The notes beneath the pieces are model-generated. The model saw nothing but the letters and a program-made list of their open reading frames with translations. It was not told the origin of the DNA and made no database searches. 64,000 bases of DNA from Narthecium ossifragum (Eukaryota; Streptophyta; Magnoliopsida; Dioscoreales; Nartheciaceae), in NCBI GenBank assembly GCA_963920575.1, contig OY986966.1, positions 268,130 to 332,129 on the forward strand, written 5' to 3'. The position numbers and the translations under genes were made by a program. Positions 1 through 13,010 of this stretch are shown here, in pieces. Position 1 is the first letter of the stretch. The number at the start of each line of letters is the position of its first letter.

Positions 1-475
1 AGCGAGAAGGACGGGAGGAAGATGGAGGTGAAGGGGTAGATGGCGTCATTGATCTCGGGCACCTGTGGCCCCTCTTCCCACTCTGACACCGCTCCGACCG
101 GTCCCCTGCCTCCAAGATCCTCCGCTCCTCCATTAGATCCAGCACCCGACACCTCCCAGCACCGTCCACCCACTAGATCCCGCGAACGCGACTCCTCCCG
201 GCCACCCCCCAGGCGTGATCCACCTTCCAGCCGCCTACTAGCTGCTCGTGGTCACCGTCGCCGACAAGCTTCTCCCTTCTCCTTGCATTGTAAATTGCAA
301 TTTTCTTTAGTTTACAAATAAACGGGTTAGTCGGGTTGGGTTAACTCGTTTATAGATGGGTCGGGTTTGGGTTTATAAACATGACTTGTTTATTAAACAG
401 GTCAGGTTCAGATTGGGCATATGGGTCAGGATATAGGTGCTCGACCCAACCCGTGAACCCGAATTGCCACCCCTA
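1..475. mobile_element. right part of a non-autonomous hAT element
   Basis: The sequence ends at 463-475 with ATTGCCACCCCTA, the reverse complement of the TAGGGGTGGCAAT terminus typical of plant hAT elements. The subterminal part (320-460) is built from degenerate GGGTTGGGT/ACCCGAACCC words in both orientations, also usual for this group. The left end lies outside the window, so the 8-bp target duplication cannot be checked. A GC-rich segment at 40-270 has a proline/serine-rich open frame; its composition differs from the rest and it may be a captured host fragment, but I do not recognise it. Confidence 0.55.
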
Positions 476-1740
476 GTCACACCGGCTTCTTAATAAGAGG
501 TGGTTGTTAGAACTCAGCTGAATAGATACGAAAATCTCTTTAAGGCAGTAATCTCTGTTACATTCACTAGAAGGCCCATCTTCTTATTGAGCAAATAAGG
601 TAGTATAACTATAGATGTAATTGATGCTAATCATCCTTATATGGCAAGATGATAACCCTGTCAATTGGTAGGGGGCTAAGCAATCGAGCTAATTTAGAAA
701 ACAAATTTAGAATTCTAAATTAGTTATATCTAATGAGTCTTAGCATGCGTTTGGTATGACGATAACTTTATTCCGGATTAAGGGAATTTATTCTAAGTTT
801 TTGAAATAACTTTATAATAATTAATTAGAATAAGGAAAAAGTAGAGTGAAGTAATGGGTGGTGGTGGTTAGTAGTCACTCAAGCTAATGCGGAATGAGGG
901 GCTCATCTAATCTATTATATAAGATCCGATGCATTTTATCACACGGATGATGGATGCTCGATTCAAGTTAAGGCCGGATATATCATGCGATCAAGATGAA
1001 GCCACTTTAAATGTGGTGATTACTGGGTGGTTAGATGATTAGTGGGGGTGTTGATTACTCATGCTAGGTGGCACGAGTTCCACCTAGTCTACCAATAAGG
1101 TAATGTTTTATGGCGTTACTGATATGCTATGTCATAACCAATATAAACATAAACTAAAGTGATTTTAAAATTTGATTCAACAGGGCTGGAGCAAACCCAA
1201 AATTGCTTCTCCCCGTCAGAGAAACGTAGACATCTTGATCTGACCCATGGGCCATGAATGATTCAGAGCCTACTCAGATAAGAGCCCAACTCAAGATGTA
1301 ATCTCGGCCACAAAGCCTATGACGCAATGGTTTTGTCCTGTTTTGCACCTCCATGGGGGACAGCTCAAGTTTAGACCTGCCAGGCAGGCTTACTTGCCAC
1401 GAGGAAATTGGCGGGCCCCGCGTGCCAACTCATCTCCACCCGCCCGATGAACTGGTCCAAATACCCAATGACGTTCTGCCACGTAAGCTCAATCAGTACA
1501 GTGAGCGAGCCCAGCGGCCAATGCTGTATGCTGCGAGAGCCTAGACAGCCAATGAGATGAGGTACTTTTAAGCCTAATTTACCGCCGATGACATGGACGG
1601 CCAGGATGGAGGTTTGAGTGGGCCCACAAATAGATCGGGCTAATAACGCCCACCAAGTGTGGGTGATGACGATGACATCGGTGGAATCAGATTGGCCCGG
1701 ACCCGAACCGCCATAAATTCAGAATTGAGAACCAAGAATC
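476..1740. other. intergenic, repeat-derived
   Basis: No gene is supported here. The segment 911-1000 is a diverged copy of 11202-11291 and marks a dispersed repeat family. The rest is AT-rich up to about 1200 and then richer in GC towards the next gene's promoter. Confidence 0.5.
911..1000 (+). repeat. dispersed repeat, copy A
   Basis: Shares a 24-base identical core (starting TCTATTATATAAGATCCGAT) and further similarity through GATCAAGATGA with 11202-11291. The two copies are about 10 kb apart in the same orientation and the internal bases have diverged, so this is an old repeat family rather than a recent duplication. Confidence 0.6.
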
Positions 1741-1754
1741 AATTCCGAAACCGT

Positions 1755-1762
1755 CTATATAA
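1755..1762 (+). promoter_or_regulatory. TATA box of the Pru-like gene
   Basis: TATATAAG lies 280 bases upstream of the first in-frame ATG (2035). That would give a 5' leader of roughly 250 bases. The position fits; no transcript evidence is available from sequence alone. Confidence 0.45.
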
Positions 1763-2034
1763 GCCACCCGCTACGGTACCTCCTTCTCCGTTGTCGGTGT
1801 GATCTCTATCGCCGATAAGAGCTTCTTCTTCGTCGTCCCTGCTCTGTGCGGCTACCGGAAAGCCCTTTTGCCGACCGAATCTTCTTTGTCCACGAACCTC
1901 GCGTGGGATTTGCCCTTCCACGGATCTCTCGGGCTTTCTGTAGACCTACTAACAATCTTTTACGGAGGAAGCTAGGGTTTCTTGATCGTCGTGTGCTCTT
2001 CGACTCCCTCACTCCGGGTGTTCTCGCAAGAGTG

Positions 2035-5000
2035 ATGGTATACCCAAGGAAAGAGGGTTTGGACCACGCGGAGGAGGCCGGGGGTTCTGATCGCGGAGAT
2101 CGGCCTCTTGACGAGGATGTTCACGACGAATCCAGGGCAATCGATGGGTCCTCTGTTCATAGGGGCTACAGAACATCGACTAGCCTCACAGAGAGGCTAA
2201 TAGATGTCCTGCGAGACGAATCAGATGGGGACCTGTTGCTCGAAAGAAGCGATGTGGAGAATGGGGTCTCGCAGTGGCTCCGCGCTCTGGATTCGCAGGT
2301 TATGGGTGCCTGTCGCGCTGATGAGAGGTTGAAGCCTATGCTTACGCTCAACATTTCAAATAGCATTGCGGAAGACCGGCTGATAACACAGTTAAGTCAG
2401 GTTCGTAAACATCGGTCGTATATTGTGTTGTTCGCAATCCCTTCCATGATTTCTCACAGATTCTGTGTAACCTCGATAGTGTTGATTTCTTTATCTGCTG
2501 ATTGGTTTTTGGACAATTTCTTCTTAATGTAGTCCATGTTTTTATCTCATGTGAGAATAGCCATTTCTTGGATACTCTATCAATAGATAAAATCTGAGGG
2601 CTTATAATGCATTGAAAGTTCACCATTCATACGGTTATGTTTTCTATGTAGTGAATTTATAGTAGTCTTGGAGGTTAATTTGTCAGTCTTTTCAGGCCTC
2701 CTTTTATTTGGAATTACACTTTGGCGCATATGCATAAAAGCTTATAATTAGTATTCTGTTCTCGTTGATGGGAATTAATTGCATTTAATAGAAGTTGGTG
2801 TAATTTTTCTATATAGTTTTACTCATAACATTCACCCTTGTTATTCGTTTCTGAAGAAGGAATTGCACACATACATGATATATTCTATGTTTATAATTGT
2901 CCTTGATTGGCTATGCGTTTTCCACCTGATGATCAGCCTTTTGGTTTTTGTCTCCGTTCAGCATTTTGAAGCTTCAGAAGTTGGGATGCTAGCAAGGTGC
3001 TTGTGTGTTCCCCTGGTGTCTATACGTGTAGGAAGAGTGCACAAGCAAGGGAACCTTTTGTGCCCCACTTCTGCAAGGTAATTTATTGTTTTCTGCAAGT
3101 TTATGCGGGAAAATGTACCAAAATGTAGCTTCCCTTTGTTTGCTTGCTGTGTTAAATTGGAGCTGCCTTTTCATTTCCTGTTTGTATCTGCCATAGTCAT
3201 TCTCTTACACACATCTGGATTCTAACATAGTTAACACTGAACACATGCATAGTTATTTTGTTTAATTATCTTTTGCATTTTTGACTTTGTGATGTAGCAT
3301 TGCTAGCAAATAAATGATTCCGAATCCTGGAATTTTTTCATTTATAGTTTCAGAGTGCGATTTATCTGTACTTTTGAAGTGCTTAATGATTTTTTGGTAC
3401 CTTTTCCTATGTGTATTACATTGGACCTTGTTGTCTAGCAAATCAGAATCTGTGCACTGCACTCCCTTTATAACTTTCCGCGTCGTTATTTTCATTTCAC
3501 CCAATGCTCTCTAAGATGCATGTTTGCTGAAAAGAGTATTTGGCTCATAAATTACAATATATCTTGCCAGCCTTGTTATCTCTCTTATTGTTAGAGGTTC
3601 TTATGCTGATTTACCTTTTGTACTTGTATATATTATCAGCATGAAAGGGCGCTTAGGACATTTGATTGGGGAAATCTATTTTCTATATTCAATTGCCGAA
3701 GTTTTGTATGCTTGAATCTTAGTTCAGAGTTTAGGTTAAGGCAGGCCTCTAGTTTTGAGATAAGTGTGACGATTCTAAATTTGAAATATTGGAGTCTGAA
3801 GAATATTTAGGCCGAACTCATGTCAATTAGCATACTCATATTAATTTGTATTTGGTCATTGACATTATAACATGATTTTTTTTGCATAATACTCACTTCT
3901 AGATGAGAGAGGGAGGGAGGGGCCGGTAATGCTACTGGTGGTTTGGTGAGAGCAGTAGGCAGTGGATAGGGGTGGGGGGAGAAGATGTACAGGGATCGCC
4001 AACATTGGTGGTTTGACGTGATCCTTTGGCAGTAGGTGGGGGCAAAAGAGGGAGTGGGGGAGAGGGAGGGAGAAGTCGGTAATGCCACTGGTGGTTTGTT
4101 GAGAGCAGTAGGCACTGGATAGGGGTGGAGGGTGAAGATGTACAGGGATCGCCAACATTGACGGTCTGACGCGATCCTTTGGCAGTGGGTGGAAAAGAGG
4201 GAGTGGGGGAGAGAGAGTAGGGAGAAGAGGAAAGGGGAAGAGAGTGGAGGGAGAGCCAGAGTGGGGAGGGTGATAGGAAGATCTGGTAGAGGCGGATGGG
4301 TTAGAGAGAGTGGAGAGAGAATATGAAGAGGGAGATAGTAGGGGGAGAGATAGAAGGATATTTTTTGTAAAAGCCAGTTAGATTAGATAATTAGTTTTTT
4401 CTTGATTTAAGAAGCTGGGTGTGAACTATCCTCTGTGAGCGGTCCCTGTGTCCAAAAAAGGAGGGGGCCACACTCATAGAAGGGAAGGGAAGGGAAGAGG
4501 GATACGCGCTCAAGTGAACCATTGGGGCAAGGGACACCGAGGCGATAGCCAAGAGCATCTCGCAGCCGAGGGACATTGGTTTCCCCTCCTCGAGTCCCCT
4601 CCCTCTCCGATGCGGATGTTGCCCTCTGCTTAACAACCAAGTATTTCTGTGTTGGTTATTTGCGGAATCATGAAAAAATAGAAGAGTTGAGCTGCAAATG
4701 CGCATAATGTTGGGGTTTCCTGCAAAATTTGCTAGGATGCAGGCGATGGTATGCTAAAAACTCTAATATGACTGGAATTCTTTTTTCCCAATTTGCTTGG
4801 CACGCCTTGATTTTTTACCCTTATGTCCAAATAATGTATTAAAACGATGGATCACACATTAGTTATGTATGCGTACTATCGCACACACTTTGTTGAAAGA
4901 TGGTGAAACTTGCATGTCCTTTGCTATGCACGTATTTCAATGTCAAATATAGTTTTAACATTTAAAGAAATGAGTGAAACCATCTGAAATCATAGCCTTA

Positions 5001-8000
5001 AGGTCATATAAGTTTCACTTTTAAGGTGACTATGTTGGTGTGGATAATGCATAAAGGAGTAAATTGTGTATGTAGAATAACTACTGTTTTCGATGTCGTT
5101 GAAGCCCTGGAGAGATTGTTTTTGAGTGCTCCTGATCACCACTACTAGTTCGACCACCCCGGCAGTGAGTGAGGGTTCATCTCAGCAATACAGGATTTTC
5201 TCTTATTAAACTGAAAGAGACTGAAAGAGTCGTTTGCTAAACTTGCTCCCCACTTTTGGTGAATCCTGATTTTTGGGTTTAATTTAATGAAACAAGAGTT
5301 TACATGAAGCTTTGTTTCAGGAAAGCTAGGTATGCTAAAAATTGGGAATTTAAACAAAGGTGATCTATTTTGATGACGCTACTATACTTTTTATACTTCA
5401 GTGATGTTGGGCTCATTGATTGTAGAAAAGTTCTGTAATTGAGTCCAATTAAGAAGAGCTAGTAATAGCTTTATGTGGGGTTAATTAACACTAAGGAAAT
5501 TGATAATGAACCATCAATAGTTCGAGCAGTTTTCAGGGAGTAATTTAACCAACATCTCTCACTGTCATCGCAAACCTTTCTGCTTGGTGATTGTAGATTT
5601 CAAGAGTGCTGTGGACTTTTGATCAGGAAATGGCTGCTGAGAATGCAATTGTATGATTGAAGCATTCTTTATCTCATTCAATTTCTACCTTGTAATGCGG
5701 TTGAAAATTGCTGCGTTGGCTGTTTATTGAAGATTCAGGATTCTTGTTTGAGCTTGTATTAGTGGTGAGAATGTTCTTGCTTCCAAATAAATATGTGTTT
5801 TGATTTGTAGGTAAAGTGGGCGTGTGTCATGTCCTGTTAACATCTCTGAGTTGTGAGGGAGGAAAGGTAGCCTCTTATGTCTTTTGTAACCAGTTCAGGA
5901 TTTAGATAAGGTTCAGATATATTTCACTTCAGTTCAAGCATTCATATTTGCTATTATCCTTGCCTTTTATTTCAAGGATTCATACTTTTCTCTTATTTCT
6001 GAACTATAGTTCGTTGCTTTCCCACCATGCCATTTGCTACAGAGATGTTCCTTCTTAATATTTGTGTGAGATTAATTTTGGTGCATTAGTTATGTTGTTC
6101 TGATAAACTATATGCTGGAGCATGCTACTGTGAGACAGATTTGTCTCCAAATATGCTTTCCATCTCATGTGGACACTTAGGTGTTGGTATGTGTAACCAT
6201 CACAACCTGTCACTTGGTCTCGTTTAACTTGTGGAAGTTGCATTCTGTTCCGAAGCAGAAGTGAGTAACAAAAAGATTATGAGCCTTAATATGCTAGCCA
6301 AATTTTAATTTTAATTTTTTAGTCTTTTTTTTGTGGATGCAGATTCCTCGCCACCTTTCTTAGTTTTCTATGTTGCCTTCTATTTGTGAAAGGAAGCGAG
6401 GAACAAGTCTTGAAGTTTCATGTTGGAAGTTATACATGCTGTGGCTATCAACATGAATGAAGCTGTTATTAGGATCAAGGATTTCCGAGCCGATCAGCGA
6501 CCTTGGTGCAGGCCGGAAAATCTCGAGCCGGTGGCTCACCAGCACCGGCCCGGGGATCGGCTCTGGCACAAAGAGGGGAGAGGTGAGGGAAAGAAAAAGG
6601 AAAAAGGAGAGGAAGATAGGGTTGAAGAAGAGGAGGGTAAGGAGTGAAAGAGAAGAGGAAAAAAACAAAGAAGAGAAAAAAAGGAGAAAGAGGAAGGAGA
6701 GAAAGGCTGACGGCGTACTCGATCCGATCAGAGGAGGTGGTGACGAAAGCTAAGAGGGCGTCTGGTTCCAATATATTAGAGATAGTGGGTCCTATGTATC
6801 AATATACATAACGGGTTTCGGGTCCAAACCCCTTACTTAACAGTTTTAAGTAGCAAAACCCTAATTTCATTTTCCCTACGAAACACATTGCTTTAATCAA
6901 AATACTTGTATGCATCGAAAGAATTGTTTTCCTGTTTTCATCTAATTTTTTTTTGTATTTTGCACCCTTGGTAATCCTTTTGTGTTTTTGACATTATAGC
7001 TGCTAATTGCTGGAACTGTCTGTCTCAATCACAACCTAATGTCCATCAAAATATCGTTACTTATCTTGCAATACATATCTTTTTGCTTACTAAGCCTTTA
7101 TGCCTATTTCCTCTACAGAGGATACTTGAACCTGACACTGCTACCTACCTCCAATATGCGCCTCTCATTCGCTGGTGATGATGGCTGTTCCGAGAGACTA
7201 TCTATTGTGGGCAACGACTCTGAGAACTCTGCCGTGATTATTGAAGAAATTTTGGCTGATACTTCTGGTCGCTCATTTCTATTAAAGCTCCCAGGCTCGC
7301 AAGTTCTGTATTTTTGGTGCTCAGAGAAGTCGAAAATCCAAGGGATGCAGCTTCTCTCGAAGGTCCGTCTTCTAGAAATATTGGTGGCTATGCTTCAATT
7401 TTGCTATGCCCTTTTTCTCCTGGTTCTTCCCTTTTTTTCTGGGCAGGGTATATAGAGGTCTGAGGTGTCTGCAAATCTTTTATACACCTTAGCTAGGGAA
7501 GTTTTTCTCTTGAGTAGTCAATAGCTTAATAATGCGCCAATTATTTACTTCTACTAAGAGAAAAGTATTAGCAATGAGTTTAGCGCTTTCATTTTTGTTA
7601 TCAGACAGTGTCCTTGGAGGATGTTAGGTAGGGTTATATTTTGACATCTGTTCATACTGACTAAACTCTGATTTTGGTTTTTTCCTTTTGGGTACATGGC
7701 AGATGAAGGATCTTTTGAGAAGAAAGCCAACATTGTCATGTCTTACTGGAATCTCTGAGTCGCGCCTTACTTCTTTTGTAAACCGTCTGAGGGCATGTCT
7801 TTACGGACCGGAGAGCGCTGCAAAAGCAGCTTCAACTTCAAGTGAATCTGACTCTGAGTCCCGGTCTATGGTTTCAACATCATCCCGTTTTAGGCCTGCA
7901 GCAGCTTATACGTCGAAAGTGCATCCTTTACACCAAGGGAGCCTTAGTCCTAGATCAAACACCTTCAAGGATGGGCTGCCGAGAAGCTCATCTGCCGTTA

Positions 8001-9207
8001 AAAGTGGGGTCAGGGAGAAGATCAGGCGGCGTGGAGATACCCAACCTATTTTATCAATCATTGGCAGCCAGCAATTTTTGTCAGCCACGGGATCCAGCAA
8101 GAACTGTGGTTCATCTAGCAGTGACCAATTTGAAGATGAGAAAGGTTCTGACAGTGAAAGCTGTGGTCTCCTTCCACAGTGCTTTTCCGAAATGCTAACC
8201 CTATCTACCCCTCTCTCCTTTTCTTGTCCTCTATCTTCGGACATTCCTCCATCCAATTCCATGTTTCAAAATTCTCAGTTGTCACCTTATTATTGTTGGT
8301 GTCCTCCCTGCATTTCTCCTCTGCAGTATACATTGACCTCTCATTTACCGACCACAGCTCTGGAATCCTTGCCTTTGCCACCGTTGTCGTCTTTGCTGAC
8401 TGCATCTGGATGTCCATCTTCTGTTTTGCCATCCACAGTGCCTATTACTGCTGCTGAAATTCCAAAAGTAAATCTCCCTGCTCTTTTCCCTGAACCGCTG
8501 CTTCGCTTACCACTTCCTGTCTCCTCAATTGGTCTGTCAGGTGCTCAACCAATTCCGACTTTTACACCTTTAATGTCTGATCCCATTGTCCACATTCCTG
8601 TCATCGATCTTTGCTCCTCAGGACATTCTTATCTTGTAAGCGCGGGACCTGCCATATCATCAGCTGTTCCACCTTTGGTTCCAAAAATTATGAGCCCACT
8701 TATCCCGAAATCTGAGTCATTGGTTGAGAAGAGTGCCAGGGAAACACTTCGAATGCTCATGGCTTCCACACCAACCTCGAGCAGTCCTCTCTTTGTCAGT
8801 GCTCTGCCTGCAGTCATCAGCAGCGTGGGTGAGATATATACGTTTAACCATGTAAGCCCAAAAGAAGAATTTTCCTACAACTATTCCATGTACATTTTTG
8901 TACCTATAGGTTTTTGAATTATTCCTTAAGTGTAGTATTAACTGTTTATTATCTTGTGATTGTGTAGGAGAACAAGCATGACTTTTTCCCCGCTGGTAGC
9001 AGAGGTCTTTATCCTGGAATGAACAATGTCGGTGCTCTTGCTGATGATTTGGCATCTATGCGTCTTTCTAGGTCAAATGGAAAGGATGTTCAGTGCGGCA
9101 GTGGTAATGCAAGCCTGATGTGCTATGATACAGTAGCAGCCTTTGAAGGACATTCTAGCACAGAGGAGGATGCTTTCTTCCCAAGGGAAGAAGAGGATAA
9201 TTTCTAA
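2035..9207 (+). CDS. Pru-like (Rpn13-type) N-terminal domain, serine-rich plant protein; 5 exons
   Basis: Proposed exons are 2035-2400, 2962-3077, 7119-7362, 7703-8824 and 8968-9207, about 695 residues in total. Exon phases 0/2/0/0 join cleanly, and 2035 is the first ATG in the open frame. Exons 2-3 give a stretch (VSIRVGRV...SFLLKLPGSQVLYFWCSEK) that resembles the pleckstrin-like receptor-for-ubiquitin (Pru) domain of proteasome subunit Rpn13, including the strand ending in [VL]xFW. Exon 4 starts with a helical segment (MKDLLRRKPTLSCLTGISESRLTSFV) and then becomes a long Ser/Pro-rich, low-complexity region; exon 5 is acidic at the end. The exon 4 donor is uncertain: GTGGGT at 8825 keeps the frame, whereas the stronger-looking GTGAGA at 8829 would shift it into a stop. 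Intron 2 (3078-7118) is unusually long and repeat-laden. The family is known from plants only as uncharacterised proteins as far as I can tell; ubiquitin or proteasome binding is inference from the fold resemblance. Confidence 0.7.
3905..4215. repeat. two-copy tandem repeat, period about 153 bp
   Basis: Two adjacent purine-rich copies share GGTAATGC(T/C)ACTGGTGGTTT, AGATGTACAGGGATCGCCAA and GCGATCCTTTGGCAGT. Matching landmarks are 153 bases apart (AGGGATCGCC at 3991 and 4144). It lies inside the long intron of the Pru-like gene and is followed to 4340 by GAGAGGGA-type low-complexity DNA. Confidence 0.75.
6560..6710. repeat. polypurine tract in intron
   Basis: About 150 bases are almost entirely A and G on the + strand. 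The open frames crossing it on both strands are composition artefacts. It sits about 400 bases before exon 3 of the Pru-like gene. Confidence 0.7.
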
Positions 9208-9570
9208 GATGTGCCAATCGTATCATCCAGGTCTACTTGAAGTTGTATGTAATGCCAAATAGGAAGTTAGTTTAATTGCTTTTGTAGACTATGCTCCATT
9301 TTTTGCATTGTGGTGGGACATGCCTTGGTGGGAAAGTTGTAATTAGTTCATTGCTATAGTTTCTGTTGTTGTTGATGGTAATTATGTTCCTTCTTTGTAA
9401 TGATGGACTTTACCCTGCATTCACGTGCTTATCAAGGTTGCCGAGGATGCATTAAGCTTTCTGGCTATGGTCTAGGTTTTGATAGGTATCAAGTGCATGT
9501 TTCATGCTGCTCTACTACACTTCATTTAACATCGCGCTGCTTTGGTGCCATTATATAAAGTAGGATTTTG

Positions 9571-9770
9571 NNNNNNNNNNNNNNNNNNNNNNNNNNNNNN
9601 NNNNNNNNNNNNNNNNNNNNNNNNNNNNNNNNNNNNNNNNNNNNNNNNNNNNNNNNNNNNNNNNNNNNNNNNNNNNNNNNNNNNNNNNNNNNNNNNNNNN
9701 NNNNNNNNNNNNNNNNNNNNNNNNNNNNNNNNNNNNNNNNNNNNNNNNNNNNNNNNNNNNNNNNNNNNNN
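9571..9770. other. assembly gap (200 N)
   Basis: A run of exactly 200 N. The bases on the right (9771-10142) look like the right part of a MITE, so the missing stretch probably holds its left end. Confidence 0.95.
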
Positions 9771-10142
9771 TGCATTTTTTTTTGGACCGTACGTAGCCGC
9801 GTTCACAAAAACCCCGTTTAGGAATAATAGTAGACTGGTGGGGACCACGCCAAAACTGCGTCAGAGACGAAGCAGTTTATAGGTGCTTCCATTTGACCAC
9901 ACCTTGGTTGCGGTGTAACAAACACAGAAACAAAATAACAAACTAATATTTTACACTGTACATTTGAAAATAAACGCACACTCAAACAACAAATTACATG
10001 AATACATTTTTCTACCACAGTTATTAACTTGTCATACCAAACAGTTTTTAAGCCGTTACTGCACCGCACCTCACCACAGTTTACAAACACACCACACCTT
10101 ACCACGGTCATAAAAAAACACAACGCACGGCCAAACGGAGCC
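9771..10142. mobile_element. right part of a Tourist/Harbinger-like MITE, left end in gap
   Basis: The right end reads CGGCCAAACGGAGCC and is followed by TTA, matching the GGCTCCGTTTGG-type terminus and TTA/TAA target sites of PIF/Harbinger MITEs. The interior is rich in ACCACA/ACCGCA words. The left terminus is not visible because of the gap. Confidence 0.45.
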
Positions 10143-11465
10143 TTAATATGTTTGAAAAAATGTGGATCTTTGAATGATATTCAAATTGATTTGAGTTATT
10201 GGTATAACGATACGAGGGCGTACTTGGTACGAGGCGAAATGAACTCATATGTCAAACAATGTGATAAGCTTGATTAATATTAAGGGAGAAAGAATATTAT
10301 ATTCATGTGTAATAATCATACTGTGCATTGACCACGTAATAGTTTGTTTTAGCCAATGGGTTCAATTAATAAATAAAAAAAATCTGTGCATTGACCAAGC
10401 TACAGCTCTACATACGCAAACAGTGCTATGATAAGCAATCCCAACTCCAAAGTCATAGATGCATTAATCCTCTTCCTTCTTCATTGCAACACACTCCAAC
10501 TTGACACCAAGAGATATATATACACACACACATATATAATGGTTTATTAGCTTTATTACAGGGCTTAACAGCGACAGATGAGAATGGGTTTAAAGAAAAA
10601 CCAATAGTTGTAACCAGACTTATGCTAGCTACAATCAACTGTTGACTTCCTCAGGAATTCACGGATATCCTCTTTTTTCTTAATTTCTCTGGAGCAGTAT
10701 TATGAATATAACGCTAAACTAGAGAGTTCTCATGATGGAGGTGAAGACATGATGATTTACAACTCTATAAATTTTGGACAAAGTTATAAGTTTAAATTGA
10801 GGAGTTATTCAATTCGATTGGACAGCTTTATATATAATCTCTCTCCTGTTCATGATCTCATCATAGAGAAATTTTGGACACACCACTTACGTAAGGATGG
10901 CTCCTAGCCCTTTCACCATGGAAATCAATCTCCACCGTCATATTTATCTCAGAAGATAGATATACGCACATAGATGCGTCACTATATAAAAAAACTGGTC
11001 TCCATATCTTACTAATTATATCATTGTTTGAACGGGTTATGGTACGATAAATTGCTGATTTATGAGAAGATAGATACATGCACCGTTTTGGCTGGCCGTT
11101 GACCTCCACCGCAGCCGGGCAGCCAGCCACCTGTCTTGGAATCACCACCACAAATAACAGTCAGGGTCTGCAAAACTTAAATAATAAAAAAAAAAATTAT
11201 ATCTATTATATAAGATCCGATGCATCCTATTATACTGATAAAGATGTCCGATCCAAACTAGGCTCGAATATATCAGACGATCAAGATGAAATCATGTATA
11301 AGAGAGTAGTGGATGGTGATGATGAACGGATGAGAGAGAAAAAGAGAGGGGTATGGGGTTGGCAGTTTTGTGTGTCATATGACACGAGAGCCCATCATAT
11401 ATATATCATCATCAACTGGTCTGCTGGGTCCTGAACGAATGGAAATAGATAAATAATACAGATAA
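10143..11465. other. intergenic, AT-rich
   Basis: No gene supported. It contains a small TATATATACACACACACATATATA run near 10513, the second copy of the dispersed repeat (11202-11291) and the approach to the inverted-arm transposon. Confidence 0.5.
11202..11291 (+). repeat. dispersed repeat, copy B
   Basis: Diverged partner of 911-1000, sharing the same core and the GATCAAGATGA end. Flanking sequence differs, so the unit is short or both copies are truncated. Confidence 0.6.
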
Positions 11466-11682
11466 TTGGTGTTTAGGTCCATAGTAAGGAAATATTTATC
11501 CAAAACTCCATATACATTTTCCTTAAGGTGTTTAATACCTTGTTGCTTAGATGTATTTTTTTAATGTCTAAAATACCCTCCTATGACTCTTGGACTTCAT
11601 GTAAAGAGACTTTAATCACATATGTGTTAACTGCATTTATGAATCCCTCTAACTACTTCTCTCCTCTCCACTCTAATCCCCG

Positions 11683-11781
11683 TACACATCTCATTCTCTC
11701 TCTCACTACTTCTCTCCTCAATTGTATTTAATGCGTACACATCTCTTTCTCTCTCACTATTTCTCTCCTCAATTGTACCTT
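11683..11781. repeat. short tandem duplication, CT-rich
   Basis: The segment CGTACACATCTC...CTCACTA(C/T)TTCTCTCCTCAATTGTA occurs twice in a row with a period of about 50 bases. It lies between the outer inverted repeat and the left motif array. Confidence 0.6.
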
Positions 11782-12019
11782 CTTTAGCCGGCATCTCATC
11801 TTTTTCTTTTTTTTTGAAATCTGATGTCCTGCGTGGACCTCCCGTTTTTTTTTCTTTTTTTTTAAAAAATTTTGACAAGTAAATTATGTCTACTGTTGTT
11901 AATTTTTGCAATTGGAAATCAAATTTTTCATAAATATTTTTTAATTTGTTTGACTAATTTTTGACTTAAATTACTTTCGACAAATCTACAATTACCTAAA
12001 AGTGGAAAGTAACTTGTAC

Positions 12020-13010
12020 AAATTATTCATCAGTTACTTTCCACCAAATTGTCAATAGTTACTTTCCACATAGCGGCGGAAAGTAACTAGAGAAAAGTAA
12101 CTAGTCATTGAAACTAATGGAAAGTAAATAGTTAGTTTCCACCAAATACTTTCCACAATTATACATCAGTTACTTTCCACAATTGGTAGAATTTTATTGT
12201 CATGTTTATTCACCAGTTACTTTCCACATTTGGTAGAATTTTATTGTCCTGTTTATTCACCAGTTACTTTTCATAAAGAGGTTGTTCATTAACCAGTTAC
12301 TTTCCACCAACACTAGGTGTTTATTAACAAGTTACTTCCACATTTGGTAGAATTTGATTGTCATGTTATTCACCAGTTACTTTCCATAAAGAGGTTGTTC
12401 ATTAACCAGTTACTTTCCACCAACACTAGGTGTTTATTAACCAGTTACTTTCCACATTTGGTAGAATTTTATTGTCCTGTTTATTCACCAGTTACTTTCC
12501 ATAAAGAGGTTGTTCATTAACCAGTTACTTTCCACCAACACTAGGTGTTTATTAACCAGTTACTTTCCACATTTGGTAGAATTTGATTGTCCTGTTATTC
12601 ACCAGTTACTTTTCATAAAGAGGTTGTTCATTAACCAGTTACTTTCCACCAACACTAGGTGTTTATTAACCAGTTACTTTTCACATTTGGTAGAATTTGA
12701 TTGTCATGTTTATTCACCAGTTACTTTCCATAATGAGGTTGTTCATTAACCAGTTACTTTCCACCAACATTAGGTGTTTATTAACCAGTTACTTTCCACA
12801 TTTGGTAGAATTTGATTGTCCTGTTATTCACCAGTTACTTTCCATAAAGAGGTTGTTCATCAGTTTCCTGCATCAGTTACTTTCCACCAACACAAGGTGT
12901 TTTTCACCAGTTATTTTCCACAATTGGGTGAATTTGATTGTGCTATTTATTCACAAGTTACTTTCCACCAACACAAGGTGTTTATTCACCAGTTACTTTT
13001 CACCAAAAAT
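12020..13010 (+). repeat. left subterminal array, motif AGTTACTTTCC
   Basis: The motif occurs every 30-50 bases. Over 12180-12870 it is organised in a higher-order unit of about 120 bases made of three motif-plus-spacer blocks: one followed by ACATTTGGTAGAATTT, one by ATAAAGAGGTTGTTCATT and one by ACCAACACTAGGTGTTTATT. The long open frames here repeat a peptide because the DNA repeats; they are not genes. Confidence 0.85.

Noticed and set aside
40..321. 93-codon proline/serine-rich frame as a gene
   Set aside because: GC-rich low complexity within a hAT element; no conserved domain or promoter.
6360..6771. Open frames on both strands
   Set aside because: They come from a polypurine/polypyrimidine tract inside an intron.
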